Assembly: GCF_001311845.1 (NCBI RefSeq)
Contig: NZ_BBCC01000014.1
Location: 1-64,000, forward strand
Reading direction: 5' to 3'
DNA: 64,000 nt
From: Desulfosarcina cetonica JCM 12296
Lineage (GTDB): Bacteria; Desulfobacterota; Desulfobacteria; Desulfobacterales; Desulfosarcinaceae
Part shown: positions 48,055 through 57,719 of the stretch, one piece after another
Layout of the letters: every line of letters begins with the position of its first letter
Numbering within the stretch: the first letter of the stretch is position 1
Position numbers and translations under genes: made by a program
Notes under the pieces: generated by a model
Told to the model about the DNA's origin: nothing
The model's database searches: none
The model's input: the letters and a program-made list of their open reading frames with translations, nothing else

Positions 48055-50347
48055 ATGGCAGAAGATTTAAACGTCGTGGGGCAGCGCTTGATACCGAAGG
48101 AGAACCTGGATAAGGCGACCGGACGGGCAGAGTACTGTACTACCGTATCACTTCCCGGTATGCTGGTGGGAAAAATATTGCGAAGCCCCCACGCCCATGC
48201 CAAAGTGCTCTCGGTAAACACCTCCGAAGCAAAAAAAATCCCCGGCGTAAAGGCCGTTGTGACCGGAACGGATTTCCCGCGTGTGTTCTATTCCAACAAT
48301 GTCATGACCTATCAATGCGCCGAAGGAGAGCCCCAGGACATGATTTTGTTCGGCGATGTGGTTCGCTATGTCGGTGAGCCGGTAGCTGCCGTGGCCGCTG
48401 TAAACGAAGAAGTCGCCCGGATGGCGTTGGCCGCCATCGATGTCTCGTATGACGTGCTTCCGGCTGTGTTTACCATCGATGAGACCCTGAAAGACGGGGC
48501 GCCCCAAATTCATGAAGGCGTACCCAACAACACGCCCGTGCCTCCGACACCTTATTTTTTGTTATGGCGACATCGATCAAAGTATCGCCGAATCCGATGT
48601 GATCGTTTCGGGGGTGTTCCAACTTAGTAAGCAGGTCCAGGCCGGGCTGGAAAACGCCTGTGCCGTTGCTGATTACAACGGGGGTCGATTGACCGTTTGG
48701 AGCCAGATCCAATTGCCCCATATGGCAAAACGAATGCTCGCCCAAATTTTTGAATTGTCCGAATCTGAAGTCAGGATTATCCAGCCCTATGCAGGATGCG
48801 GATTCGGGGCTGGCACGGATTTGTGCACGGAGCATTTGGCGGCAGCTCTGGCAATAAAGGCCGGTTTGCCGGTTAAGCTGAAATTCTATCGTAACGAGGA
48901 TTTTTCCAATCGCTTTACGCGGGAACACGTTCAACGCGTCGACATGAAATTGGGATTTTTAAAAGACGGTACCCCCAAAGCCTGCCAAGCCAGGTATACA
49001 GGCAATGCCGGCGGGTATATGGCCAAAGCCGCGTCCGGATGTGCGGTGGCCTTGGCCTCCAATCTCACCCCGTATGCGTTTGAAAGCATGTACCAAGAGA
49101 TCGAAGCCCGATACACGAATTTGTTGCCCGGCGGGGCGATGCGTGGATTCGGTGGTATTCAATCGAGCTTTGCCCGTGAAATCCTATTGGATGAAGCCTG
49201 CGAAATAATCGGCATGGACCCCATCGAATTCCGCAAAAAGTTTCATCGTCAAGTTGGCGATGCGGCGTGGTTCCCAGGATCACATATCTCAAGCTGTGGG
49301 TTGGATGAGTGCTTAGATATCGGGGCAGAGAAAATTGGATGGAAGGATAAGTGGCGCAAAATGCCAGCCGAGGGATCTATTCGAAGGGGGGTGGGGGTGG
49401 CCTCGATGGCATGGTTGAGCGGGGCCCAGCCCATGCTTCTTGAGCATACCAACGCCACGCTAAAATTCAATGCTGACGGTGGGTGTTCGCTAATCGTTTG
49501 CTTGGGAAATATCGGCCAGGGCGTGGGGACTGCCCTGACCCAGATCGCCGCCGAAATATTAGGCCTTGGTTTTGATGATATTCATTTGGTTTGTCAGGAT
49601 ACGGATGTTACCGGATTTGACATCGGCACCCACGCCTCCAGGGGATGCTACTGTATCGGCCAGGCGGTCCAGAAGGCCTCGTTAAAAGCGAAACATCTTA
49701 TTTTTGAACGAGCGGCAAAAAAGCTCGGTGTTGCGGTGGCGTCATTGGAAATGAAGGATAAACGCATTTTCGTGAAGACCGACCCGGAAAAAGGAATTGC
49801 TTATCGTAAGTTGGCTGAGGATTTGATTTATAATTTTGAAGGCGACTGCCAACAACTCGTCGTTCATGCCACCGCTGAACCCAGTGACTTTGCTCCCCCA
49901 TGGCAGGCCGGTTTTGCAGAAGTTGCCGTCGATATCGAAACCGGGGAAGTCGAGATTGCTAAATGGCTGACGGTCCATGATGTGGGTAAGGCAATCAACC
50001 CCACGATCGTGGAAGGCCAACTAGAGGGAGGGACGATGCAAGGCATTGGCTTTTCCCTTTATGAAGATCCCGTCTACAACGAACAAACCGGTGTATGCAT
50101 GACGGACGGCTTTGATAAGTATAAAATCCCAACAACACTCGATATGCCCGATCATGAAGCCATTCTTGTCGAATTGGGCGATCCCACCGGCCCATTTGGG
50201 GCGAAAAGCGCTGGTGAATCGGGTAATTTTCTCCAGGCACCCGCGATCGCCAATGCAATCTATGATGCGGTTGGGATAAGGCTTCGGGAAGTGCCCATGA
50301 CACCAGAAAAAATATTGGCGGCCATTCAAGAAAAGAATAACCAATAA
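48055..50347 (+). CDS. Xanthine-dehydrogenase-family molybdenum subunit 2 (frameshifted)
   Basis: About 763 aa from ATG 48055, with GGAGGG upstream. Domain 1 KATGRAEYCTTVSLPGML and LRSPHAHAKVLS; molybdopterin-binding regions YAGCGFGAGTDLC, GGAMRGFGGIQSSF, NIGQGVGTALTQIAAE and HDVGKAINPTIVEGQLEGG; active-site block GPFGAKSAGESGNFLQ with the conserved Glu. So this copy keeps the catalytic residue that the first lacks. A T-run near 48555-48560 has one base too many, which splits the gene. Substrate is likely an N-heterocycle or aldehyde-like compound. Confidence 0.9.
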
Positions 50348-50393
50348 GCCAAATTGATTAAGATCCGAGTCATAGGACATCTTCTACACGAAT

Positions 50394-50466
50394 GCCCATC
50401 TCAAGAATCGAACTCCGGTTAAAGATCAACACCGATATTGACCGGAAAGACTTTTTTGAGATGGGC
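50394..50466. repeat. Nested stem-loop between molybdoenzyme 2 and xdhC
   Basis: Outer 11-bp stem (50394-50404 with 50456-50466) encloses a second 6-bp stem TCCGGT/ACCGGA. No T-tract follows. It may lower expression of the downstream maturation gene or protect the upstream message. Confidence 0.45.
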
Positions 50467-50503
50467 ACTGATTTGCAATTAATCATCTAAGGAACGTCTT
50501 ATT

Positions 50504-51594
50504 ATGTCATCAAGCAATGATTATGTCAGAATCGCGCGCTTTCTCTCGCAAGGTCGCTCAATGGTATGGATTCGGATTATCAATCGAAAAGGGTCGGCGC
50601 CACGCGATGTCGGAACGAACTGTTTATTGCTTGATGGCAATACATTGGTCGGCAGTATTGGCGGTGGCCAAATGGAATTTGAGGCGCTTAAAATGGCCAG
50701 AAGACTTTTCCTGAAAAAAAAGTCCCTACGTTATGCATTACAGCTTAACGGGAAAAGATGCCGATACATCCGGAATGATATGTGGGGGCAGTGTTGACAT
50801 TTTAATGGAGCCACTTCATCATACCGATCGGGAAATTGTCTCATTTTTTGAAGCAGTAAAACAACACATCTTGAGCGGCATTCCCGGCACCTATGTGTCC
50901 CTTGTCAACACCAACGAGGACGATTTACCAGGAACGGGTGCACAGCTGTTTGTAGGCATTGATGGAAAGGCGTTTGGATCCTTATCGGGAGGAATGCCGT
51001 TACCCGACGAATTAGCACGTATCGATTCACCAAGCTGTTCCGTTGCCCCGAAACGCGACGGATCTTTTTCGTCGATCCGCTTGAGCGGAAACCGGCATTA
51101 TTGATTTTCGGAGCCGGTCACATATCGACCTGCCTCGCACCCATGGCAAAAAAAATGGGGTTCCGCATCAGCATCATCGACGATCGGGCCGAATACGCCA
51201 ATAGGGATCGCTTCCCCGATGCTGATGAGATTCATGTCATGCCGTTCGAACTTTCAGTGAGGCGTGTTCAGACGGCCTATAACACACATGTTGCGGTCGT
51301 GACCAGAGGCCACATCCACGATAGGATTGTTCTGGAAGCGATGCTGCATCGGCCGCATGCGTATTTGGGCATGATCGGAAGCGTTAACAAACGTGATATG
51401 ATCTATAAACGTTGTTGGAAAGGGGGTTTTCGCAAGAAATGTTGTCTGGTGTTCATGCTCCCATTGGGCTGGATATCGGTGCTGAGACGCCAGAAGAGAT
51501 TGCCGTAAGTATTATTGCTGAGATCATTCATTTCAGGGCTGAAAAAAGAAAGTTTTGGAAGTCGGCACACGCAAGAAACGCCAATGTTGCATAA
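50504..51594 (+). CDS. xdhC: XdhC/CoxI-family molybdoenzyme maturation factor (frameshifted)
   Basis: About 364 aa over four frames. XdhC_CoxI domain: [19 protein letters not shown] and [13 protein letters not shown]; then [17 protein letters not shown]; then the NAD(P)-like Rossmann domain [19 protein letters not shown]; end [19 protein letters not shown]. XdhC binds the molybdenum cofactor and delivers its sulfurated form to xanthine-dehydrogenase-type enzymes (family knowledge), so it most likely serves one or both molybdoenzymes here. Shifts lie near 50757 (extra A), 51062 (missing G) and 51410. Confidence 0.85.
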
Positions 51595-51622
51595 GATGCT
51601 GGAACATTAGAAGCCTCCTACG

Positions 51623-51664
51623 ATTGAAAGAATATTACATTTAAGATTGAAGTATACTTTCAAT
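51623..51664 (+). promoter_or_regulatory. Candidate activator binding dyad (UAS) of the acyl-CoA ligase operon
   Basis: ATTGAAAG (51623-51630) and CTTTCAAT (51657-51664) are 26 bases apart, the same half-sites and gap as at 29296-29337. It lies 76 bp before the GG of the promoter below (77 bp in the other copy). The sequence between the half-sites is different, so this is not a duplicated segment. Confidence 0.72.
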
Positions 51665-51738
51665 TCATCGCGTTGCATACCTACCGACCATACTAAATTA
51701 CTTCTTTATTTCCTTGATGTTAATATAAAAAAAGCTCC

Positions 51739-51754
51739 TGGTATATCTTTTGCG
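51739..51754 (+). promoter_or_regulatory. Candidate sigma54 (-24/-12) promoter of the acyl-CoA ligase operon
   Basis: TGGTATATCTTTTGCG has GG (51740-51741) and GC (51752-51753) 10 bases apart with TTTTGC at -12. It shares TGGTAT with the radical SAM promoter and starts 96 bases before the ligase ATG. Confidence 0.72.
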
Positions 51755-51834
51755 AAGGTTGTCGTCCAAAGCCTACGATTTCTGAGAAAATTACCGTTCT
51801 TGGTTATAAAAAATACCGTGATGGAGGACATTCA

Positions 51835-53382
51835 ATGATTATCGGTGATGCCTTAAACAGGTGTGTAAACAACTATCCGGATAAACTTGCATTTAAAGAC
51901 GAATACGGAAAATTTTTTTCTGAAGGAATCTCTTTTTCCTACCGTGAATTGAACCAGACGGTTAATTGTCTGGCCAACAATCTGTTGTCGCTCGGGTTAC
52001 AAAAGGGAGACCGGGTCGCCGTGCAAACCGGTACTGGCACGGGCGCTTTCATTTCACTGCTGGCACTTTTAAAAGCCGGACTGGCAACGGCTCCCATCGA
52101 TCGAACCTTTATGCAGGATGAAATCATTTATCAGATCGGAGACAGCGGGGCCAAAGCGTTTATTGTCGATACCGATATTTACAGTGAAAAAATCGCGCCT
52201 GTCAGACAAGAGCTTCCATCTGTTAAACATTTTATCGGAATTGGCGAACCGGATGTGTGCAAGCATCATTTTCAGACACTCATGGAAAAAGGTTCTTCCA
52301 GAGAACCGGATGTCCGGGTGGAAGAAAGCGATATCGCCACACTGATTTATACCAGTGGCACGACCGGTCGCCCAAAAGGGGTTCCGCTAACCCATAAGAA
52401 CTGGATGACCAGCGTTTTCATATGGACCAGTGAGCTGTCAATACACCCCTATACCCGCTGGGCCTTGTTAATGCCCCTGCACACCTCAGGCGGAACGGGG
52501 TTGAGCCTTGTATCGGCCTGCCGGGGGTGTTCCCTTACGGTAGCCAATCCGGATCCTGAAAAAATTCTGCATATTATCGAAAATGACCGCATCACTTTTA
52601 CTCAGTTCAGCCCAACGTTGCTGGCCATGATATTGCAGCATCCCAATGTGGACACAACCGATTTTTCGCACATTGAGGGATGGTTTACATCCGCCGCGCC
52701 CATATCGGCGGAATTGCTGTCCAGGGGCGCAAAGTACCTTGGGAGCAATTTTACACAACTCTATGGAACCAGTGAGACCGCTCTGCTAGGAACGGTCATG
52801 CGCCCCCAGGAAGTCTCTCTTGAAGGCGTCGGATCCGAGCGGCTGACGTCCATTGGTCGAGCCTGTCTCGGTTACGAAGCCAAAGTCGTGGATAACGATG
52901 GCAATGCAGTGGGGCCTGGCGGCATCGGCGAGATCGCCATTCGAGGAGATGCGGTCGTCAAAGGATACTGGAATCGACCGGAACAAGACGATTTCAAAGA
53001 CGGGTGGTGGCATTCCGGCGACGTTGTGAGAATTGATCAGGATGGATTCTACTATGTTGTTGACCGGAAGAAAGACATGATTCTTTCCGGCGGCAACAAT
53101 GTTTATCCGCGTGAGGTGGAAGATGTAATCTCAAGGCATCCGGCGGTGAACATGGTAGCGGTCATCGGGGTGCCTTCTGAAAAATGGGGGGAAGAAGTCA
53201 AGGCGGTGATTGTGCCCAAGAACGGTGCCGATGTCACCGAAACCGAAATCATTGAATTTTGCCGTGAACACATGGCATCGTATAAAAAACCAAAAAGTGT
53301 TGATTTTATATCCTTTTCTGAGATGCCAACATCAGGCGGCAGCTACAAAATCCTCAAACGGGTTTTAAAAGAAAGATATTGA
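51835..53382 (+). CDS. Acyl-CoA ligase (class I adenylate-forming enzyme)
   Basis: 515 aa, intact, with TGGAGGA upstream. Motif A3 IYTSGTTGRPKGVPLTH, A5 LYGTSETA, GWWHSGDVVRIDQDGF with the hinge region DRKKDMILSGGNNVYPREVE, and the C-terminal catalytic Lys in GGSYKILKRVLK. It activates a carboxylic acid to its CoA ester using ATP. It opens a sigma54-type operon with acyl-CoA dehydrogenase, so it likely activates the pathway acid before beta-oxidation. Confidence 0.9.
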   Translation: MIIGDALNRCVNNYPDKLAFKDEYGKFFSEGISFSYRELNQTVNCLANNLLSLGLQKGDRVAVQTGTGTGAFISLLALLKAGLATAPIDRTFMQDEIIYQIGDSGAKAFIVDTDIYSEKIAPVRQELPSVKHFIGIGEPDVCKHHFQTLMEKGSSREPDVRVEESDIATLIYTSGTTGRPKGVPLTHKNWMTSVFIWTSELSIHPYTRWALLMPLHTSGGTGLSLVSACRGCSLTVANPDPEKILHIIENDRITFTQFSPTLLAMILQHPNVDTTDFSHIEGWFTSAAPISAELLSRGAKYLGSNFTQLYGTSETALLGTVMRPQEVSLEGVGSERLTSIGRACLGYEAKVVDNDGNAVGPGGIGEIAIRGDAVVKGYWNRPEQDDFKDGWWHSGDVVRIDQDGFYYVVDRKKDMILSGGNNVYPREVEDVISRHPAVNMVAVIGVPSEKWGEEVKAVIVPKNGADVTETEIIEFCREHMASYKKPKSVDFISFSEMPTSGGSYKILKRVLKERY

Positions 53383-53410
53383 TCATCAAAACAAGATAAG
53401 GAGAAATGGC

Positions 53411-54558
53411 GTGGATTTTGATCTTACCAAAGAGCAGAAATACATACAGAAAGCGGCGCGAGAGTTTGCCGTCGGTGAATTTACTGATGTAGCGCTCGAT
53501 CTCGATATAAATGGGACCTTTCCTGCCGACATCGTAAAAAAAGCGAAAGCACTGGATCTGATCGGCCTTTTCATCCCGGAAGAATACGGAGGGCCGGGAC
53601 TGGGCTTCCTTGAACAGACGCTGGTTTTGGAGGAATTCTGGAAAGTGGACCCGGGCATCGGCCAGCAGCTGAGTTCTCTCACTTTTGGTGCTGAAGAATT
53701 CCTGCTTTACGGGACAGAGGAGCAAAAGAAAAAATGGCTGGCGCCGCTCTTTAAAGGCGATGCCATCATGGGCTTTGCCATTACCGAACCGGATGCGGGC
53801 AGCGATACGGCCTCGGCGTCCACCACTGCAGTGTTGGATGGCGATGAATGGGTCATTAACGGAAGCAAGATCATGATCGGCAACGGAACTGTCGGCACCT
53901 TTTTGCTGGTGTTTTGCCTGACCGATCCAGAGGTGACGTCCAAGACCGGCCGGCACAGCATTATTATCGTAGAGACAGACCGGGAGGGATACAAGGCCGA
54001 AGCGATGCACGGCAAGATGGGCCTTCGCTGTTCGGACACGGCCGCCATTTATTTCAACAATGTGCGGGTCCCGGCCGATAACCTGGTCGGTGAGCGGGGC
54101 AACGGATTTATCCAGCTGATGAATTTTTTTGATCGCTCCCGGGCCTATGTTTCCGGCCATGGATTGGGTCTTTCCCAGGGCGCCTGGATATGGCCATCAA
54201 ACATGCCAAGGGGCGCCATCAGTTCGGCAAACCCCTTGCGGCTCTGCAGTCGACCCAGTTTAAAATTGCGGAGATGGCGGCCAAGATCGAAGTCGCCCGC
54301 AACACGGTCTACAAGGCGGCTTGGCTGATTGACCAGGGCAAGGCCAACCCCACGCTGACGGCTATGGCAAAGCTGGTCGCCTGCCATACGGCTGTTGAAG
54401 TGGTAGACGAGTCCTTTCAAATTCACGGCGGGTATGCCTATTTTAACGATTATCCCATCGAAAGATTTTACAGGGCCGCCAAGGTGCTGGAGCTTTATGA
54501 GGGCGCCAAGGAAGTGGAAAAGATTGTTATCGCCCGGGAAATTCTGGGAAAATATTAG
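53411..54558 (+). CDS. Acyl-CoA dehydrogenase (frameshifted)
   Basis: About 382 aa; GTG start with AAGGAG upstream. Domains: N-terminal helices, FAD-contacting FAITEPDAGSDTASAS, ALHGKMG-type MHGKMGLRCSDTAAI, and in the second frame KHAKGRHQFGKPLAAL, FQIHGGYAYFNDYPIERF. The catalytic-base position shows the IHGGYAY block common to short/branched-chain members. One C is missing near 54184. It probably oxidises the CoA ester made by the upstream ligase. Confidence 0.88.
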
Positions 54559-54637
54559 ATGCGGGATGGCTCTCCTGAGCGGGCATCTTCTACAAGGCCC
54601 ATCCGCCCAATCCAGGTACGCCATATCAACCTAATTG

Positions 54638-54839
54638 ACTGATCACATTTATCTGGCGGTTAAAAACCTCGATCAAGCGAAAAAAGTCTATGAAGAGACC
54701 CTCGGGCTTGAACCGGCGCATAAGTATGTTGCCGGAAAGCGAAAAGATCGGGGTTTTAACCGAAATACTGGATGGAACATATGCCTATGAAAAAGATCGG
54801 GATTTAGGCGATTGGCGGAAAAGAAATGCTTTGATATAA
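54638..54839 (+). pseudogene. Internally deleted VOC-family gene remnant
   Basis: The first frame gives DHIYLAVKNLDQAKKVYEET, like the start of the intact VOC protein (38929). Then, after a shift, PESEKIGVLTEILDGTYAYE matches its end. About 80 residues in between are missing. Together with 40010-40162 this is the second broken VOC copy in the island. Confidence 0.75.
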
Positions 54840-55057
54840 TCGTTTCTAACGTTACTTACAAAAACGAAAAATTTGTACAAACATATTTGTAATCTTAATT
54901 TCTTTTAAGCATTTTTTTTGACAGCTAATTTAAGAATATCCCATAATATTAATCGCCTTCTCTTGGTTGTTTTTTTTGGCATCTACATTGCTTCTATGTT
55001 TATTATTCTCTATAAATTTATTACAACTTATTTGTAAGAGGGTCCAACACAACGGCA
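54840..55057. other. AT-rich non-coding region before the sensor kinase
   Basis: Very AT-rich, no gene. It contains a possible TTACAAA-N23-TTTGTAA dyad (54856-54892) and the candidate sigma54 promoter at 54977-54992. Confidence 0.5.
54977..54992 (+). promoter_or_regulatory. Candidate sigma54 promoter of the sensor kinase operon
   Basis: TGGCATCTACATTGCT matches the -24/-12 consensus closely: GG (54978-54979) and GC (54990-54991) 10 bases apart, TGGCA at -24 and TTGCT at -12. It lies about 65 bases before the kinase start, suggesting the system controls itself. No ATTGAAAG dyad is seen upstream. Confidence 0.65.
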
Positions 55058-57719
55058 ATGTGCATGAAAACGGCTACCCATGTCAATAACGGTTCAGATG
55101 TCTGTTTGAAAGGCTTTTTGCATCGTCTAGAATCGAACCGGGATGTTCTTATTTCACGGTTTTCAGAAGAAAATGGTAAATTGCCGGATGCTATCAAAAT
55201 TATTGAAAAATACATTGCCGCTTTTGAACGGATTGTCAGAACAGGGTTAACGTCTCAAAAATCGGATCCGTTCATCAAGATGCTTATGGCGTTGATCAAT
55301 CAAAACCGGCTTGATTTGACTCGAACGGGGCGGCTGGTTTCAAGCCTCAGAAACATGATGCTTGAATTTCTGGATCCAAACCTGCCAAATGAAAAGCAGG
55401 TTCTCCAAAAGCTGAACCATTACCTGGATGATGTTCTTGAAGAAATTACAATCACGTTTGACCAAATTGTCAAGAAACAGGCCCTGCAGATTGAGACCAT
55501 GCAAAAAGATAGGTTTTATTTTAAGACTTCGAAACAAAAAAGAGGATGGCTTGATTTTGCAGGCATTCGTATGTGCATGACAGACTTCTCCGGCAATTGG
55601 TTGAATCTCTGGATTTCAATGGTCCTTTTTGCCGGTGAAGATACAGCCCGAAGAGTCTTTTTTGAAGCCGGTATTGCAGAATTATTTTCAAAAACCTGTC
55701 TGGAAAACGGCATTTTAGAAAGCAGTGAGAGGGGCTTTATCGAGGCTATTGATGCCTATTCAGAAGCAGGGTTTGGAGATTTTTATATTAGAGAGTTAAT
55801 ATTTGAAAATGGATTTGCCAGAATAACATGCCCGGATACATTTGAGGCGTGGACTTTTGCAAAAACAAGTAAAACAAATAAAACAAATGAATACCCATTT
55901 TGCTATCATTCTTTAGGCGTTATTTTGTCCTTCATGAGAACGCTTACAGGCCGGTTGGATTTGGTTGCAGAAGAGGTGAAGTGCATTGCGAAAGGTGATT
56001 CTGAATGTGAGTTTATTATTGGCACTAAAAATGAGTTAAAAAAAAGGAATATTCCCTTAACCGTATGGGGACAAACACTGAAGGAGAAGGCAAAATTTCT
56101 TGAAAACATGCTAAATGAAAAGGAAATCGCAGAGAAAGCACTACTTAATAAATACGATGAACTTACCGTTGTAAACAAAATTGGGCGAGATATCAGCCAG
56201 TCACTGAATATTGATACCATTCTTAATCGTTCGGTTATGAACCTTTCCAGAATTGTGGGAAACAAGGATATATGCATTTATCTTATTGATAGGAAAAATA
56301 ACGAATTGGTTTTGAAGGCTCAAAAAGGGTTTTCAAAAGATTTTTTCAAAAATCTTTTTCGGTTGAAAATAGGGGAAGGGATATCTGGAAATACGGCTCA
56401 TAAAATGGTTCCCGTTGAATGGAACGACCAAACCAATCTCCCTATAAAGATTAATTATGATGTAAAGAATGAAAAAATAAAATCTATTTTATCTGTCCCA
56501 TTAAAAACAAAAAATAAAATCATCGGGGTGCTGAACATTGCCGCTAAATTTCAACATTGTTATACGGCGGATGAAATTAATTTGATATCTTTAATCGGAA
56601 GCCAGATCAGCGTGGCTATCGAAAATGCATACTTATTGGAAGAAATAAGAGATTCGGAAAAAAAATATAGAACTCTGGTAGAAAATATTAACGATGGCTA
56701 TTTTCTCTGCCAGGACGATCATGTACTCTATGCAAACAGTGCTTTTTTATACATGCATGGGTATTCTAAATCAGAAGTTCTTGGAAAGGATTTCAGAAAA
56801 TTTTTGCCCAAAGAAAACGTGGCACAAGTGGAAAAGATATTGTCCGGCACCTGGGGTAAAGAAATACCTGAGCATATTGAATTTCAGCGAAAACATAAAA
56901 ACAATGAAAATCTTCCGACTGAACTGAAAATCAACCTAATTAAATTTAATGGCAAACCTGCCTTAATATGTATACTGAGGGATATCAGCAAACGCAAAGA
57001 AATGGAAAAAAAAAGTTATCGAACACCAAAGATTGTCTTCAATAGGACAATTGACCGCTGATATAGCACATGAAATACGGAATCCCTTATCCTCGATTAA
57101 AACCAATATTCAAGTCCTGTCAAACCAACTTCACTTACAAGGGTTCAATAAAAGGCGAATGGAAATTGCTGTTGAGGAAATCTTGAGATTAGATAGAATC
57201 CTTCAGGATGTCCTGAACTTCTCGGTTCCTGTTAAAATGGAAACATCCCTGGACCATCTGCATGACGTGATCGACAAATGCGTCGGACTCATAAATGAAA
57301 AAATAAGGCGATCGAAAATCAATGTAATTCAGAAATTATCAAAGGATATCCCTAAGATACAAATGAATACCGGGATGTTTCAGCAGGTTATCCTTAATCT
57401 ATTTCTCAACTCGATCGATGCCATGCCCCAGGGTGGGCAAATTATCATAACCACCCGGCGAATGGAGATTGAAGATTGCAAGATGATCCTTTTGGAAATC
57501 ATGGACTCGGGGTGCGGCATCCAATCCGAGAATTTAAACAGGGTTTTTGACCCTTTTTTCAGTACCAAAACACAGGGTGCAGGGTTAGGTCTTTCAAATG
57601 TAAAAAAAATTATTGATGCCCACCATGGAAGTATTGAAATAGAAAACCGGGCTAACCAAGGAACCCGTATTATCATCAAACTTCCGGAGAACAAAAATGC
57701 TAAAAGTCCTAATTGTTGA
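55058..57719 (+). CDS. Sensor histidine kinase with XylR_N/V4R-like aromatic sensor, GAF and PAS (frameshifted)
   Basis: About 886 aa. N-terminal helical region to ~145; an XylR_N-like domain (WLDFAGIRMCMTDFSGNW) and V4R part with VEEVKCIAKGDSECEFII around 310-330; coiled coil; GAF ~370-540 (ISQSLNIDTILNRSVMNL); PAS ~545-660; HisKA with His in LTADIAHEIRNPLSS; HATPase with GAGLGLSNVKKIIDAHHG. XylR_N/V4R pairs bind aromatic or hydrophobic effectors in aromatic-catabolism regulators, but usually in the activator itself rather than the kinase. An A-run at 57006-57014 has one base too many. The regulator gene overlaps its end by 23 bases. Confidence 0.82.
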
